Shown here piece by piece: positions 53,401 through 64,000 of a stretch of 64,000 nucleotides of DNA. The stretch's first letter is position 1. Each line of letters begins with the position of its first letter. The notes beneath the pieces were generated by a model. The model made no database searches, was not told where the DNA came from, and saw only the letters and a list, made by a program, of their open reading frames with translations. The translations under genes and the position numbers were made by a program. Source of the stretch: Leishmania mexicana MHOM/GT/2001/U1103 (taxonomy: Eukaryota > Euglenozoa > Kinetoplastea > Trypanosomatida > Trypanosomatidae); contig NC_018312.1 of the NCBI RefSeq assembly GCF_000234665.1, forward strand, positions 668,291 to 732,290. Reading direction: 5' to 3'.

Positions 53401-53822
53401 ACCGAGGTCAGCGGCGAATCGGCGAAGTGAGGCTGAGAAGAGTGGTAGTAGAAGTCGTTCGCTTGGGCGGCGGCTGCGGCGACGTAGAAGTCGGGCTGAG
53501 GTAGCAGCGGTGGCGTGATTGTTGGCAGCTCGAAAGAGTTGAAAGACGAAGGGTGACTGCTGCCGCAGGCGGTAGCCACGCTCTGGATCATGCCACCAAC
53601 ACCGCTGCTGCACGGCTGCGCGAAGCTCATCACGAAAGGCCCAAAGTTATGGATGTAGCCCTGCTGCACACCAGCGATAGCAACGCCGTTTCCTGTGGCG
53701 GACGTGCCGTCAGCCGCACCAGAGCTACCACTCATGTTTCTTGCTTGGCTTCCTGCTGCGTCATTGCCCATGTGAACAAAGGGGTAGGCACAGGTGCCCG
53801 GGCTGGACGCGACAGTGGACAT
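50427..53822 (-). CDS. Large protein with C-terminal PSP1 domain, 1131 residues
   Basis: The last 165 residues or so match the PSP1 C-terminal conserved region: GTMVVVDGDMGVDTGIV near 982-998, a helical stretch with RRAAHLVVHLEFSLA, then WMHFMDVEFQADGQKLYVHY and FLELATFLNHIFHCRIWM. The domain is known in yeast Psp1 and in bacterial PSP1/RicT-type proteins. In trypanosomatids it occurs in RNA-associated proteins, so a role in mRNA metabolism is a reasonable inference. The first 900 residues are low-complexity Ser/Gly/Ala/Pro sequence with no recognisable domain. The start is put at the ATG at 53822 (STVASSPGTCAYPFVHMG follows). A pyrimidine tract ending in an AG at 53887-53886 lies upstream of it, and the longer frame to 54011 would cross that signal. 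The protein ends in VVKEEDW. Confidence 0.8.
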   Translation of the reverse strand: MSTVASSPGTCAYPFVHMGNDAAGSQARNMSGSSGAADGTSATGNGVAIAGVQQGYIHNFGPFVMSFAQPCSSGVGGMIQSVATACGSSHPSSFNSFELPTITPPLLPQPDFYVAAAAAQANDFYYHSSQPHFADSPLTSVELCGTGTRSASPVTGNGSTPSIAGVNGYGFMEPAAGSVFSSCSFSSSRFPQWYLPRGYYSISCSNAVGGSCGSGCGLYADCASSGITPTSVSMGQNSTEEEMISSSHGRSHYVVVPPPPPRLSPQLSSGTLVPFALPPAYAATAAGNDAQSIGVPPTYPSGVMELSSSASLSTSSPASRAARTPQFLAYDGRAYDIPLCKAHISSADAAAAVAQCPLVACAQRGGYRQVDAAQPIRMSTRKSGTPYDMHAYPRVTSPLTQRPLPHSHRGSTSAALETAERTCSPEESALLADVHARLLRQHRSSQLLRERSAAQRAGVKPLSRRDLVVLAKTPASETKVGANGSSNDVASISAMAAEEAAVAALSPIPRLPAAGDVDAETSDQSLWEGDEAAAQAPTQDALDRVLTVPGVVWRHDPYSRILLPQAQATVESDGSEATSTSSSSLPAGSPYVTRATLGFSDRGEATASVTQPPRSPDISAGTNGSSGNSADGVRPSPRRLPTKKVCVRHYVNGDGDLSLSHERGGVVGALLSVREAAPTAIVPVALFASGASAPLRHSAFMDDDEDGAVPAAPSDTEPITALTVTAPAPAERGATSVPKPRSKQMGLPAPARGAKAVATKDDSVVSTDSSSPVSCASGHLRASHGTSSSILDVVVPAEGLGNEDLSPASGVVGASADPAAAAVVWPVLRRPSAYASPLDLSAARSAYQSASRWAWRPRSARVSPLAQSAEMTSTKEEPLPANLADLDTSHLLRLWQKLDSSGCFRDALELRRCVIGPGSNSSTRVLRRMLPLSRRLMNRRRGLEVESGNGPRFTVLDESEMKFVCLLQHRFRKSTAVASEHYAPGTMVVVDGDMGVDTGIVTLSMTRDEYEVMTDVQRRAAHLVVHLEFSLAASIHRAALADEILMHGNTQLPLEDATLEFLRYLTTQPHLFQSCRVEWMHFMDVEFQADGQKLYVHYTCDTPVRFLELATFLNHIFHCRIWMKVVKEEDW

Positions 53823-56800
53823 CCGTGCAGTGCCTGGCAGTGTTTGCAGTGGGCCCCGTGTGAGGCCGCGTAGCGAGAAATGGCGCTCAGAGGTGGGCGA
53901 CGAAAAAACAGAGGGAGGGAGGGATAGCACCTTCTGAGCGGTGCACAAGCTCGCTCCTATGAGTGGTGAAACACGCCGCGGTCTGTCGAGCGAGAATACA
54001 CACCCTGACAAAGGCGGACAAGAGGGAGAAAGAAGGAAGGGCAGGGATGTCCGCCGTCAACAAGGAAAAGGGTCGAGAAGCGCACAGGAGCCCAGACGCG
54101 CCCGTTCGATGTGACGTACGCTACAAAGAAAAACAAAAAAACGGAGAAGTGGTCACGAAAAAAAGGGAATGCAGAGCGAGAGACGACGGTGACAGTGAAG
54201 TTTGCGTGTGTCAAGATCGAAGAGAGGATGGGGGAGGGGGGAGAAGGAAAAATCAAAACGAATAATACAAGAAAACAATATACACAGCCAATACAAGCGT
54301 ATCGGACACTGAAGAAGAACACGAAAATGAAGAGAGAAGGGGACGCAGGTGGTGGTGGGCAACAGAAAAGAGGCCGCTGATGAGCACAGGCGCGAAGGCG
54401 GCGCCGTTTTCGTTTTCGTTTTTCCTTGACACGTATGCGCTGTTGAGAAAACGTTGAAGCTATGTGGAGGGAAAAAAGAGAGAAGGTACTGACGCGTATA
54501 CACGGGGACACCGATGTACACACTTGCACGCGACAGCGAGGGAGACGGAGAAAGCACGCGGGATAGGAAGGCCTTTTCGCCACGTTCAAGCGAAGACGAA
54601 GTGTGCACGTGTGCCTTAAAACTATGCGAAGCCCGCGGGCCTTCTTTACCCGCGTCTGAGTCCGTCCCCCTCCTTAGCGTGTGTGGGTGTACGTGCGCGT
54701 GGCCGTCTGTGTGGAAAATGGGAAGGAGGTAGGTCTTCCTCTGTGAAATTCGCAGAACAAGCAAGGAGGAGGAGAACCCTCTAGGCCAGATTAGGTTGTG
54801 CGGTGTTCCCCTTCCGCTGCCGTCGTGAGGATGATGCGCGCGTTTCTCTCACGGCGTACCGTCGACGATGGAAATAAAACAAAATACACACACAAAAGAA
54901 CGCGAGAAAGGGAGAAAATAAAAGAAGCACCGCGTTGCTGGGGGAGAGGGAGAGGGAGAGGGCGTGCCTTGCCTTCACAAGGGCGTCCGGTACAACAGAG
55001 AGATGGAGGATCTGTGCCAGTTGTAGGCAAACGCCAAATCAAGCGAGTGCGTGGGTGTGTGTGTGTGTGTGTACTGTGCAGAAACGCGAATGACGGGATT
55101 TCACAACAACAAAAAAAAGGATGGAAAGTGAAAGACAGTCGCCAGCGCGTGCACGCACACACGACGGGAAGGCACACAGAAGCAGCAGGGGCGCCCGATC
55201 CAGTTTAGATGAGGAACCCACACCGGCACGCAAGCACGCACCTCCGCACACAGACGCGTGCGAGAAGGTGAGCGCCGACTTCTTTTATTATTATTATTAG
55301 TTCTTTTTCCTGCTCGCCCTCAAGAAGGAAATCCAGCACGCGCTCGTCAGGCTAGCATGCAAAGATTTACAGTAATGATAATCGGGAACGAAGAGAGGTG
55401 CAATGGTGGGAGGGGGAGGGGAGGGGAGGGACGGGAATCCTCCTCGACCTTTTTAAAGGACGCAACGCTTAAGAGGAGAAGGGAGACGCAAGACGTGTTC
55501 GCGTTGCGCTTTGCGTTCGATAAACGCGTCTTTGCTCGAGCTTCGACGATGTGCGTGAGTGCGTGCAAATGGAGAGCTGTTCTCGATGCGTGAGAAACCT
55601 AGTGCACACCCAGAGGCAACCACAAACACGCAGAAGGTGTAGCAGAGCTGGCGCGCGGTGCACAAAGACGGAGAAGGAAAATATATATAAAGGGAGAGAA
55701 AAATAACAACGACGACGCGACACCCAGAAAACGAAGAAGACGTCGAAGCTGATGGAAGTGATGAATGAAGGCGTCGCCGGATGTGTGTAGGTGTCCCACG
55801 ACAAAGGCCTGTGTATCTCGAGGAGAGAGATTGGTCGAGGTGATGCAGACACAGATTTCGGTGAGGGCACTTCGATTCCTGGGCTTATTTTGGGTTTCGT
55901 TAGCGGTAGGATGAGATGCGCACAGACACAAACACGCACAAAAAAAAGGAAGGCGCGCGGGAGGGGAAGGGAGGGGAAGGAAGGGAAAGGGGTATTAGAC
56001 GTCTCCTAATCGTATCACCTGAAACGATCGACAAGCGTGAGATTAGAATGAAGATAAGGAGGTGGGGGAGGGGGAAGAGGTAGAGCGAAATATCTAGCTA
56101 CCCCCCAATTTATCTATAAATATAGATGCAGCTAGATAGATAACGCTGAGAGGAGGGCAGGGGTTGTGTGGTTGGTGAAGCGGTGCTGCTGAGCGCGACT
56201 GCTCTTTCCAGGATACACAAGAAAAGAAAGAGGATAGGTTCCAAATGCGTTCTCTGCGAGAAAACCCACTCCACTTCGGCTCTGGCAGGCTTCCGGTGTG
56301 TGCGTATGGGCCTGTGTGACACGCGTCAGCCTGTTTGGAGTAAGCCCACAAAGAAGTGCAGAGAGAGAAAAAGCGCGCGCGCCGCTGTGAACGCGGAAAT
56401 TGGAGATCAATGAAGAAACAAATATCGTTAAAAAAAAAATACGTCTGTAGAAGATAGAAGTCTTCTCTGGTTGTGTTGGTGATAATGGCAAGAGCGGCTC
56501 TGTATCCTCGTGAAAAACGGAGGGTTCTCTTTGGGTGTAAGCTCGAGAACGGTGATACTCTTCCCTCTGCCTCTCTTGCAGGCTTATCCTCCTTTGCTTT
56601 TGGCAACCTCCACGCCGCTCCGTTGTACTCGGCGTATTTCTTTCGCTTTCCCTGAGTCTTTTGGAGATGTGGTGTGTGTGTATCGCTTATCGAAATCCTG
56701 CAAAGCCTGCCAGAGGACGTGTCCACGTGTGCTTGGTTCGGTTATTTTTTTCTCTTCTCCCGTCCTGATGCTGTGCGTATGGCCAGCAATGCACAGTGCA

Positions 56801-59800
56801 CGGAAGAGAGATGGAACGTATCGATTCCCCCAGCGCGGAGGTCTGGAATCAGCGAATGACGAAGAAGGCGCAAGAAGCAAAAAGGAAACAAAAGAATAAC
56901 GTCGCGAGAGAGTTGAACCACACACACACGCACACACGCTCACGACGGCACAAAGCCACCCGCACTTACAAAACACACGCCAAGAGCGAGCGCAGGCACA
57001 CGATGGAGGCACACCAAAGGTGTCTGCGTCCTCGCAGCGAGCGAACTGAGTTTTAGTGAGAGGAGAAAGCACGCACACTACACACGCACACACGCTTCCG
57101 CACGCGTTACCTTCTGTCTGTCTGCGTGTATGTATGTATGGCCGTGCTTTCTTTCCCTGAGTTTTGTGCTCGTGCTTCCTGCTTCCAACGGGAACTGAGG
57201 AGGTGTGTGTACCTGTTGCGCTCTCGTATCTTCTTCGGCTTTGCCTACCCGTCGCCTGTTCGTTTCGTTTGCTGTCCCTCTCGCTGGAGCAGAGGTGTCT
57301 TTGCCTCTGCCCAGATGTAGTCACTCGATCCCCTTACCCGCTACCCGACACCGCGTCTGCGCTTCCTCTTCTTCCTCCTTCGTGCGTTCTGCCGGCGTCC
57401 GAAACCAGTCGGGTGTAGGCAAAGAAAAAAAAAATGTTGGCGAGGTAGAGAGAGGCGGGGGTGCGGTCAGGTATCACTCGACAGAGAAAAGAAAAGGCAA
57501 CAGCGAGCAGAGAAAGAAGAAATGAAAAATGCGAAGGGAGAGAGAGAGGACGGAGGGAGGAGAAAGAATATATAAAAAAGGAGGGCAGGGGGAGGGGGGA
57601 GGGGGGGGTGTAGCAGAAAGACCGAAACGAAAAAAAAGGGCAAACAGAATTAGGCGGCCAGATGTAGCTGTGAGCGAGAGAGCACAGAGAGGGGCGGCAG
57701 TGGCAGGGAGGAAGGCGGTTGCACGGGCGCCGTCGCACGAAGGCACTCCAGCAGCAGTAGAAGGCGGATGAGAGTAGGGCACGCAGAGCCTGACGATCCG
57801 AGTAAGAGGGAGACAAGATTCCAAATGATCTCGTATACAAGACGTACAAGTCACGTCCGCTGCAGCAGACACACACACACAACGCAAAGTGCCGGCAATG
57901 GCAAGTGCAGGTGTATGTGCCTGGGTCGTCGGTGGAGTGTGTGGGTATTTTGCTTGACAGTCCTGCAGTGTACGAGAAGAAAGGAAAAGAATGCGTCTCG
58001 GCACTCTTTTACCATAAACAACGCGAAGAAAGGCGATAGGGAAAGCGCCCAAGAAAGTGCAGTCAGATAGAGCGCGCGCGACTCGAAAATCACCGGGTGG
58101 CTTGTCAAGTACACGCTGCGCTTAACGCTGCTGATGATTATACTTCTGCAGCCACCACTACCACGTCCCGAGGTGGTTCTCTTTCCTTTTGCGAGCTCTG
58201 AGTGTGAAGGCGCGTGTGGCTGTGGGCGCACGTAGGAAGACGAGGAGAGGGGGGTGAGTCGGGGGGAGGAGATCAGTCACGTTTTGTGACTGAGAGATTT
58301 AGGGGCAACACGAAAGGAGAGCGAGAAAATGCGAAAAAAGATAAAGCAGAGAGAGACGCGCAGAAGGCGCGCACAAAGATACACACCCAACAAGGAAAAG
58401 AAAGAAGCGAGTGCGGATCGACTCAAGGAGAATATGGTGAAGCGGAGGAAGTGGAGGGGGGGGGGGGCTAGGATGCTGACCTTCTGAATGCGTACACGTG
58501 AGCGCGTCTCTGTTCCTTCTGCCTGTTGTGGGGGCTCTGTTCACGTGCGTGAAACAGAATCGCGCGCCTCTCTGGATAGCTCCACACACACACACACACT
58601 CCAGCTAGCCACAGCGTCACACGGGTGTGCGAAAGAGGAGCACGTTGGCGACTGTGCTGCACGTGTGTCGCAGCGACTCTGTGATACGTGTGTGTCTGTC
58701 TGTTACTGTTTCTGTTAATATCTCTTGCGTTCCGTTTTTCGCTTTCCTTCTCGTCCTTTCGCTCGTTCGTTTATTTTTCTTTCTTTCTCTGTCCCCACGA
58801 CTGTTCCTTCGTGCGCCTCTACGATACGCTCAGAGAGTAACGAGAGAGACCGTGACGCCAGCGGCTCTGAGGGGAGGAAGGGGCGGGGGCGTGGAAAAAA
58901 CAGCGGTGTCGACTTCCTCTCTTGCTGCGGATTCGGTTATTCCAGCTAATGGCGTATCTTCCGTGTTGTTATTAGCAGCTTCTGCTCTTTCTTTTCTTAA
59001 CGGACAGTTAACAGCTGGCGGCGGTGCCTGCGCTGCATAGCCCGCCATGCGCGTGAGTGGCGGGGGAGGCAGAGATGAGCAAAGAGGTGGGCCGATGGCG
59101 CGGAAGAGAAAGAGGAAAGGAGGGTGGGGTGTCCACATTCAGAGGAGAGCGCGCAGAAGGTGACAGTGGCACCGTAGACCATGAGGCATGGTTGTTCTAC
59201 CATCACTCACGCACACATACATCAGCCACGCAAACGGAGTTGATGCGGAAACAGCAGCACCATTCTTCCTCGCTCGAGTTGATGCTGAAGCGCAAAAACA
59301 CCCGGGCAAGTCCGTTTCTCACGTCTCCCCGTCACGGCACGCTAAGACGACGGTGCGTCACTGTATTTTGATCATAGATGCTTCCCACGCCACCGTGTGG
59401 TAGGCGCCTTCACGGTGTTGCGCCCTCTTGATCGCCTGCTTTGCTTTTCCGCTCCATTGCCAGATTACTTACCAGTAGGCAATCTGCCCGTCGGCGACCT
59501 CATCGGCACCCTCCTGCTGTGTCGATGAATAAAGCATGAGTGCACGCAAACAGAGACCCGCACCCTCGCCGATGTACGCCACAAACGAAAGAGACAGCGA
59601 AAACGTGCAGAGAAGGCATAATAAGGGAGAGTCACGAAACGCCCGTCCCCCCTTCCCCTCCTCCCCCTATCCGCCACGGAGACATACAAGTCACGTGCTT
59701 GAGGCATACAATCGAAAGCTAAGGATGGGGATGAGGGGGAGGGGGGAGCTGCTAGCGAGAAGGGCCCTTCACAGACATAAGCAAGCATGAGACTCGCTAC

Positions 59801-60416
59801 CCTTGTCCTGCACAGACATGCATACTGCCCCATGGAAGAGTTGAGTGGCCTCGAAGAGGCAAGCACACACACACGCGCGCACATTCGTGCAGACAGGAGT
59901 GCCAACGCAACCATCTAACCCTGTGTGCCAGCGTAGGCGTGTCGACGTCTGTCTGTCGCATCCGACGCAGCTGCTCCGCATACAAGGTACACCACACCAT
60001 ACCATCGGCGATGAGAGATTGACACCAAAGAATAGACGCCTACGAGGAAAAGATAAAAGAGTCGACCACAACAACAGAAAAAAAAGAGAAGCGAGCGGCA
60101 AAGGGCAAGAGCACGTGTGGCATCGTGCGAAACGCACGAGACGTCGACAGACGCACCTACGCACACAAGATCAACAGAGCGGGCAGAGGCGGCAGAAAAC
60201 CGGCCTTTCTCCCCCTCCCCCTCTCGACGTCAACGCTGCCGTTCATCACAGCAGAGTTGTCACTCTCCATCTTCACAATTGCCCCTCTCCCATCACTGCA
60301 TCCGCGAAACACGAAGAGCCGTGAGTACTGTTCTGCCAGCATGTGGAGTGAGTCGGCTCTGTCTCTCAGCCATCGCCGCGCCGCTTTTCATCACCCCCGT
60401 CTTCCCTCTATTTCCA
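53823..60416. other. 6.6 kb intergenic region, the longest in the window
   Basis: No gene supported. Purine tracts, CA/TG runs and a 12-G run (58456-58467) are frequent. A 72-codon minus-strand frame at 58830-59048 was examined and rejected. The region is long enough for a gene, so either a very long 3' UTR, a non-coding RNA or a lost gene is possible. Confidence 0.45.
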
Positions 60417-62294
60417 TCATTCTGTGCGCGGCACCTGTGCAACAGACTCCAAGGACTCCGCCGCCGCCTCGGGAGCTGGTACTTCCTCACGCTCCCGCTT
60501 CACGCAGTTGACGCGATCACTATTACGAGCACCTGTGATCGCTTCAGAAGCCCCGACAGCGGCTGGCGCATCGGCGAACATGACCACGTAGCGTGAAAGA
60601 GCGTTGGCATCCGTATTGTTGGTCTTCTGGTAGACATCACGGTGGCCAATACGGTCGTACATGACGTAGCGGCCGTCGTGGTTGGCGCCGAGGGAGCTGG
60701 CGGCGTCGGTCGCCACTTGGCCCACCCGCAGCAGGTAGCTCGCCGTGTTCATCGGGTCCTGGCGCAGGGACTGGTAGGTGTTCTCTGCTGGCACACTGTA
60801 CCGCAGAGTCCCGCCCAGCTGCACATTCGCGAAATCACCGTCGTCAGCAACGAGGAGGTTGCAGCCGCCGACAAGCATGTTCGGCCGGGAGGCGGCGGCC
60901 TTGGGCAAGACAGCGTCCGGCAGAATGACGTGGTGCAGCGAGGCGTCGCGCTCAGCAAGGAAGTCGAGCTCCTCCGAGTCGTGGAGACGCAGCGCGGCAG
61001 CTCCCATTGAGGCCGCCTGCTCGTACCCGCTGGGGTAAACCGGCACCACTTCCACCGGGTAAATGGTGTTCTTCAGACGATCGGCGCTCGTGCGGACCAG
61101 CTTGCCGTCAAGCTCGATGTTGGTGTACACGTTACCCGTGTACAGTTGATCCAGCTCCCGGTCGTGGAACTGCAGATTCTCGCGACGCTGCTCCGCGCCA
61201 CCGGCGAGCTCTGCGGCGTAATCGTCCACGGCCCGCGTGTACTCTATCAGCAGAGGGCGCCAGCTGGTCAAGTACTGAGGCAAGCCCAGCGCCTCCGTCT
61301 CGCGCAGCAGCTGCGCCACCGCCGCCTCGGACGCCGCTGGGGCGTCACTAAAGGTGGAAGAGAAGTGGCAGATGATGTACCACACCTTGCGCTGCTGCCG
61401 CTTCGTCGTGTCTTGAAAGAGAAGACTCCACAGTGCACGCGTCAGCCGCATGTGCGAAGCACTATTTCTGTCCAGACCAAGCTTTGCGTGCGCGACCTCC
61501 CCAATGAAGCGTGCAAAGTCGCTGTCGATCTGCGAAGCCTGCACGAAGGACGACTGCACATCGATACGCCATTGGCGCACCATTTCCTCCGTTGTCAGCG
61601 CTGCGTCATGCGGCCTTGCCTCCGTGGGCTGTGTGCGAGCCACACGTGCGGCGTGCCGCTCCTCCTGCGGCACCAAACCGATATCCGTGTACAGGGGCCG
61701 CTGCACGTGTGTGAGCGACGGCAGGTTGCGAATCTGAATTTCGTTTGCATCGACCACGATGCGAGAAATCTCTGCGTCACCAGGATCGAGGCGGCCATGC
61801 GGCGGGCGAGCGCGATCAGACGCGTTCGCTGCCGACGTGGACGAAGACGACGCCGCGTCGTCCGCCTCTGCTGCAGCCGCCGCACGCCTTTTCAGCAGCG
61901 CCGCACGCCTCAAAGCCTGCCGTGCCTCATCCAGCGCATTCGGCACCAGCGGGTAGTACGCCAGAGGAATGCTGTCGAGGAGGCCCGTCTGCATCGCGTC
62001 CAGCTCGGACTGCATGATACCGAGCGGCATGGTCGACTCAATCATACGCTTGTACTCGTCAGGGTAGTACAGCATCGGGGTAGCAGGCACCTCGGGGTAG
62101 GGTACCGACCAACTTGTGTGATAATAAAAGGCGTTGCGGCAGGCCCGAAGCACGTCGCCGAAGGATGCGTGTTGGCTAAGCAGACCAGCCGCATCACCGC
62201 GGCCAGCGGCGCGCGCGCTGGCAACCGCGTTCGCCACGCCGTTCTGGAACTGGCTGTGGCCGCCCTCCTCAATGCTAATCGGGTTAAAGTCCAT
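60417..62294 (-). CDS. Protein of unknown function, 625 residues
   Basis: I do not recognise the family. The frame is uniformly GC-rich at third positions and starts at an ATG 27 bases after a plausible splice acceptor. The N terminus DFNPISIEEGGHSQFQNGVA is followed by a helix-rich region with YYHTSWSVPYPEVPATPM (about 58-75) and YYPDEYKRMIESTMPLGIMQ (76-95). An alanine/serine-rich linker lies near 135-160. The central part has RQWRIDVQSSFVQASQIDSDF, and the C-terminal half has NVYTNIELDGKLVRTSADRL and repeated tyrosine-containing short strands, ending in an acidic, disordered tail. No signal peptide, membrane helix or catalytic motif is visible. The mixture of well-conserved-looking aromatic blocks and linkers suggests a subunit of a soluble complex, but that is inference. 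Confidence 0.75.
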   Translation of the reverse strand: MDFNPISIEEGGHSQFQNGVANAVASARAAGRGDAAGLLSQHASFGDVLRACRNAFYYHTSWSVPYPEVPATPMLYYPDEYKRMIESTMPLGIMQSELDAMQTGLLDSIPLAYYPLVPNALDEARQALRRAALLKRRAAAAAEADDAASSSSTSAANASDRARPPHGRLDPGDAEISRIVVDANEIQIRNLPSLTHVQRPLYTDIGLVPQEERHAARVARTQPTEARPHDAALTTEEMVRQWRIDVQSSFVQASQIDSDFARFIGEVAHAKLGLDRNSASHMRLTRALWSLLFQDTTKRQQRKVWYIICHFSSTFSDAPAASEAAVAQLLRETEALGLPQYLTSWRPLLIEYTRAVDDYAAELAGGAEQRRENLQFHDRELDQLYTGNVYTNIELDGKLVRTSADRLKNTIYPVEVVPVYPSGYEQAASMGAAALRLHDSEELDFLAERDASLHHVILPDAVLPKAAASRPNMLVGGCNLLVADDGDFANVQLGGTLRYSVPAENTYQSLRQDPMNTASYLLRVGQVATDAASSLGANHDGRYVMYDRIGHRDVYQKTNNTDANALSRYVVMFADAPAAVGASEAITGARNSDRVNCVKREREEVPAPEAAAESLESVAQVPRTE

Positions 62295-62320
62295 CCTCTT
62301 TTAAGTAACCGCGTGCGATA

Positions 62321-62335
62321 CTGGAAGGAGTTGAG
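62321..62335 (-). promoter_or_regulatory. Predicted spliced-leader acceptor
   Basis: The minus strand reads CTCAACTCCTTCCAG, with the AG at 62322-62321, giving a 26-base 5' UTR for the ATG at 62294. Confidence 0.5.
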
Positions 62336-63206
62336 TCGACGCGCGCGAACAGCAGTTGCGAGCGCGCACAACGAGCTTTTGCGCTTTTATGCGCGAACCC
62401 CAACACAGGCACGTGCACGCAAAGAACCTCAGCCGCACAGCAGCAGACGAATAAGGTTCAGGGAGGCGATGGAAAACAGAGAGAGAGACGAGAGGCGCGT
62501 AGCCGTAGAGCCGTGTGATGCGTGCATACACCCAAGTGTGAGAGCACGTGTGGGTGCGTGGTGATGTGAGTGCGCAGCGCGAAATCATAAAAGACAGAAA
62601 CCGCCAACGGCACCACGTCAGGATGTGGCTGCTGGAGCAGCAGCAAACAGAAAGAGAGAGGAGGGAGGAGCGGAACAGATGAAAGCGCGCATGGTCTCGT
62701 GCTGGCGTCTGCTGGTCAACAAGCACGGAAGGTCAAGAGGGAGAAAAAGAGGCGGGCAGGACGTTGCCGCAGATAGCACCGCTGCCTGCCCCTCCTCTCC
62801 AGCCCCCCTCCCCTACTACACAGGACAGCGACGGAGAGTCCCCGAAGAAGAAAAAACAAAAAAGCATAAACAACTTGACATAACAACACGAAGAAAAAGC
62901 CTTTGCGCATTGTGCTCCAGCCTCTGTTGCACGGACGGGATATCCGGCAAGACGGCGGAGAGGCGCCTTCATCTTCTGGAGAAGCGAGTACTCTACCGCA
63001 ACTCCTTTCGCCGCCGTTGGCTTTGCTGGCAGCTTGGGGAAGTTCGAAAAAAAAAAGAAAATGTCAGCCGCCGCCTCTTCGAATGGGCAGCGTCAGCATT
63101 GTAGCCGCGTGAAAGGGGGAAGAGTGGCTGGACCTTGCTCGCCCCTTCCTCTCAGGCAACGGCATACCTGTGTTGGTTACTCTTTGTAGGATGTGGTCGG
63201 CTGTTT

Positions 63207-63220
63207 GGGGGGGGGGGGGG
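63207..63220. repeat. G14 homopolymer
   Basis: Fourteen consecutive Gs on the plus strand in a UTR region. Confidence 0.9.
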
Positions 63221-64000
63221 CACGGCTTACACAAACGCCTACGAAGCCGCGAGAGGGGAGGATAGGAGAAGGAGTGATCGGATAGCGATGGGGACCAACA
63301 AAGACACGTACGAAGCACTCACACCTACACAGGCGCTATGCGCTTTACATCCACGGCACCAAGCATAGCTCGAATAATGATAGCGAAAGATGGGGAAAGA
63401 AAAGGAGCGACGAGGAGGAGGGGGGAGGGGGGAGGCAGAAAAAAAAATTCAGAATGACTCCCTGGGAGGGGAAGAGACACCGGGAGTGTTATGGAATACA
63501 TCGAACTTAGAGGTGCCACGCGCAGAGAGAGAGAGGTGAGGGAAGGAAGAGGGGACGAATACTGCAGTCCCAAAACTCGGCACAATAAACTCTTAGACAC
63601 AGAGAAATTCAAAGACTATGAGGCAGAGATGCAGGTGAAAGAAGCGTCGGGAGCGGCAAGCAAGTGCAGGCTGAGAGTGTGTGTGGGGGGGCAGAAAGCG
63701 AAATCACCTCGACGATGAAGGTAGGAGAGGTGAGAGGTGGGCGATAAGGAAGGGAAGCGAACACAGTGCCGGAAGTAGCCAGAGCAGCAGAGATGGCACA
63801 GTGGCAGTGGCGAAGTCAGGAGTGAAAGAGCGCCTTGAATGTGTGCGTCCCCCCCACACACACACACAACGAGCACTTCAGAAAGAGTGAAGAGAGACTT
63901 TGAGCCAGTAAAAAAAAATGTGTACAGAGACAAAAACACAGAGAGGAATGCGAAGCTACCGGGGACGGTGGTCAACACTGCCTACGAACGGTGCGGCGAC

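Larger units (their letters stand above)
62295..64000. other. Intergenic region at the window edge
   Basis: No gene supported. It includes the 5' UTR of the 625-residue protein, a 14-G run at 63207-63220 and purine-rich plus-strand text, probably the 3' UTR of a gene beyond 64000. Confidence 0.5.

Noticed and set aside
58830..59048. 72-codon minus-strand frame beginning MAGYAAQAPPP
   Set aside because: Many AT-ending codons, unlike real genes here, and no AG acceptor near the start on the transcribed strand.
1..64000. tRNA, rRNA or CRISPR features
   Set aside because: I saw no B-box-like tRNA motif with a matching A box, no rRNA text and no regularly spaced direct repeats with unique spacers. 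A tRNA covariance search would be needed to be certain.

Overview
The window reads as nuclear DNA of a trypanosomatid, most likely Leishmania or a close relative in the Leishmaniinae. All fourteen supported genes lie on the minus strand with no strand switch. None has an intron, coding third positions are GC-rich, and the spacers are filled with CA/TG, purine and G-run tracts. Several start codons sit just behind a pyrimidine tract ending in AG, as expected for spliced-leader trans-splicing. The whole window looks like the interior of one polycistronic unit read from 64000 towards 1. Several of the longest open frames begin upstream of the real start, inside UTR sequence or even upstream of the splice acceptor, so many starts have been shortened here.

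In transcription order: 62.3-60.4 kb is a 625-residue protein I do not recognise. 53.8-50.4 kb is a 1131-residue protein with a C-terminal PSP1 domain. 45.4-21.3 kb is the main feature, a cluster of five tryparedoxin-fold genes. It holds a membrane-anchored member whose active site is WSPEC, a membrane-anchored member with an intact WCPPC, two classical soluble tryparedoxins, and a giant of about 2440 residues with thioredoxin-like modules that lack the CxxC. A small EF-hand-like gene sits between the soluble tryparedoxins and the giant. All five family members keep the same C-terminal signature, DPxxxxFPW, which shows common descent.

19.8-18.0 kb encodes a multi-pass membrane protein resembling EI24, and 16.5-14.7 kb an unrecognised membrane protein. 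13.9-12.8 kb is an unrecognised soluble protein. 12.1-10.6 kb is a Yju2/Cwc16-type splicing factor. 9.6-3.0 kb is a Sec16-like COPII scaffold interrupted by a 100-base assembly gap. 1.66 kb to the window edge is the 5' part of an Hsp70/Hsp110-superfamily gene.

The neighbours are not an operon in the bacterial sense. Co-transcription is general in these parasites and expression is set after transcription. The tryparedoxin array is however a true local gene family. It suggests duplication followed by divergence in location (soluble versus tail-anchored) and in chemistry (dithiol, single cysteine, none). A roughly 0.5 kb stretch resembling a SIDER retroposon lies downstream of the membrane tryparedoxin. 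Four intergenic stretches of 3 to 6.6 kb contain no gene I can support.
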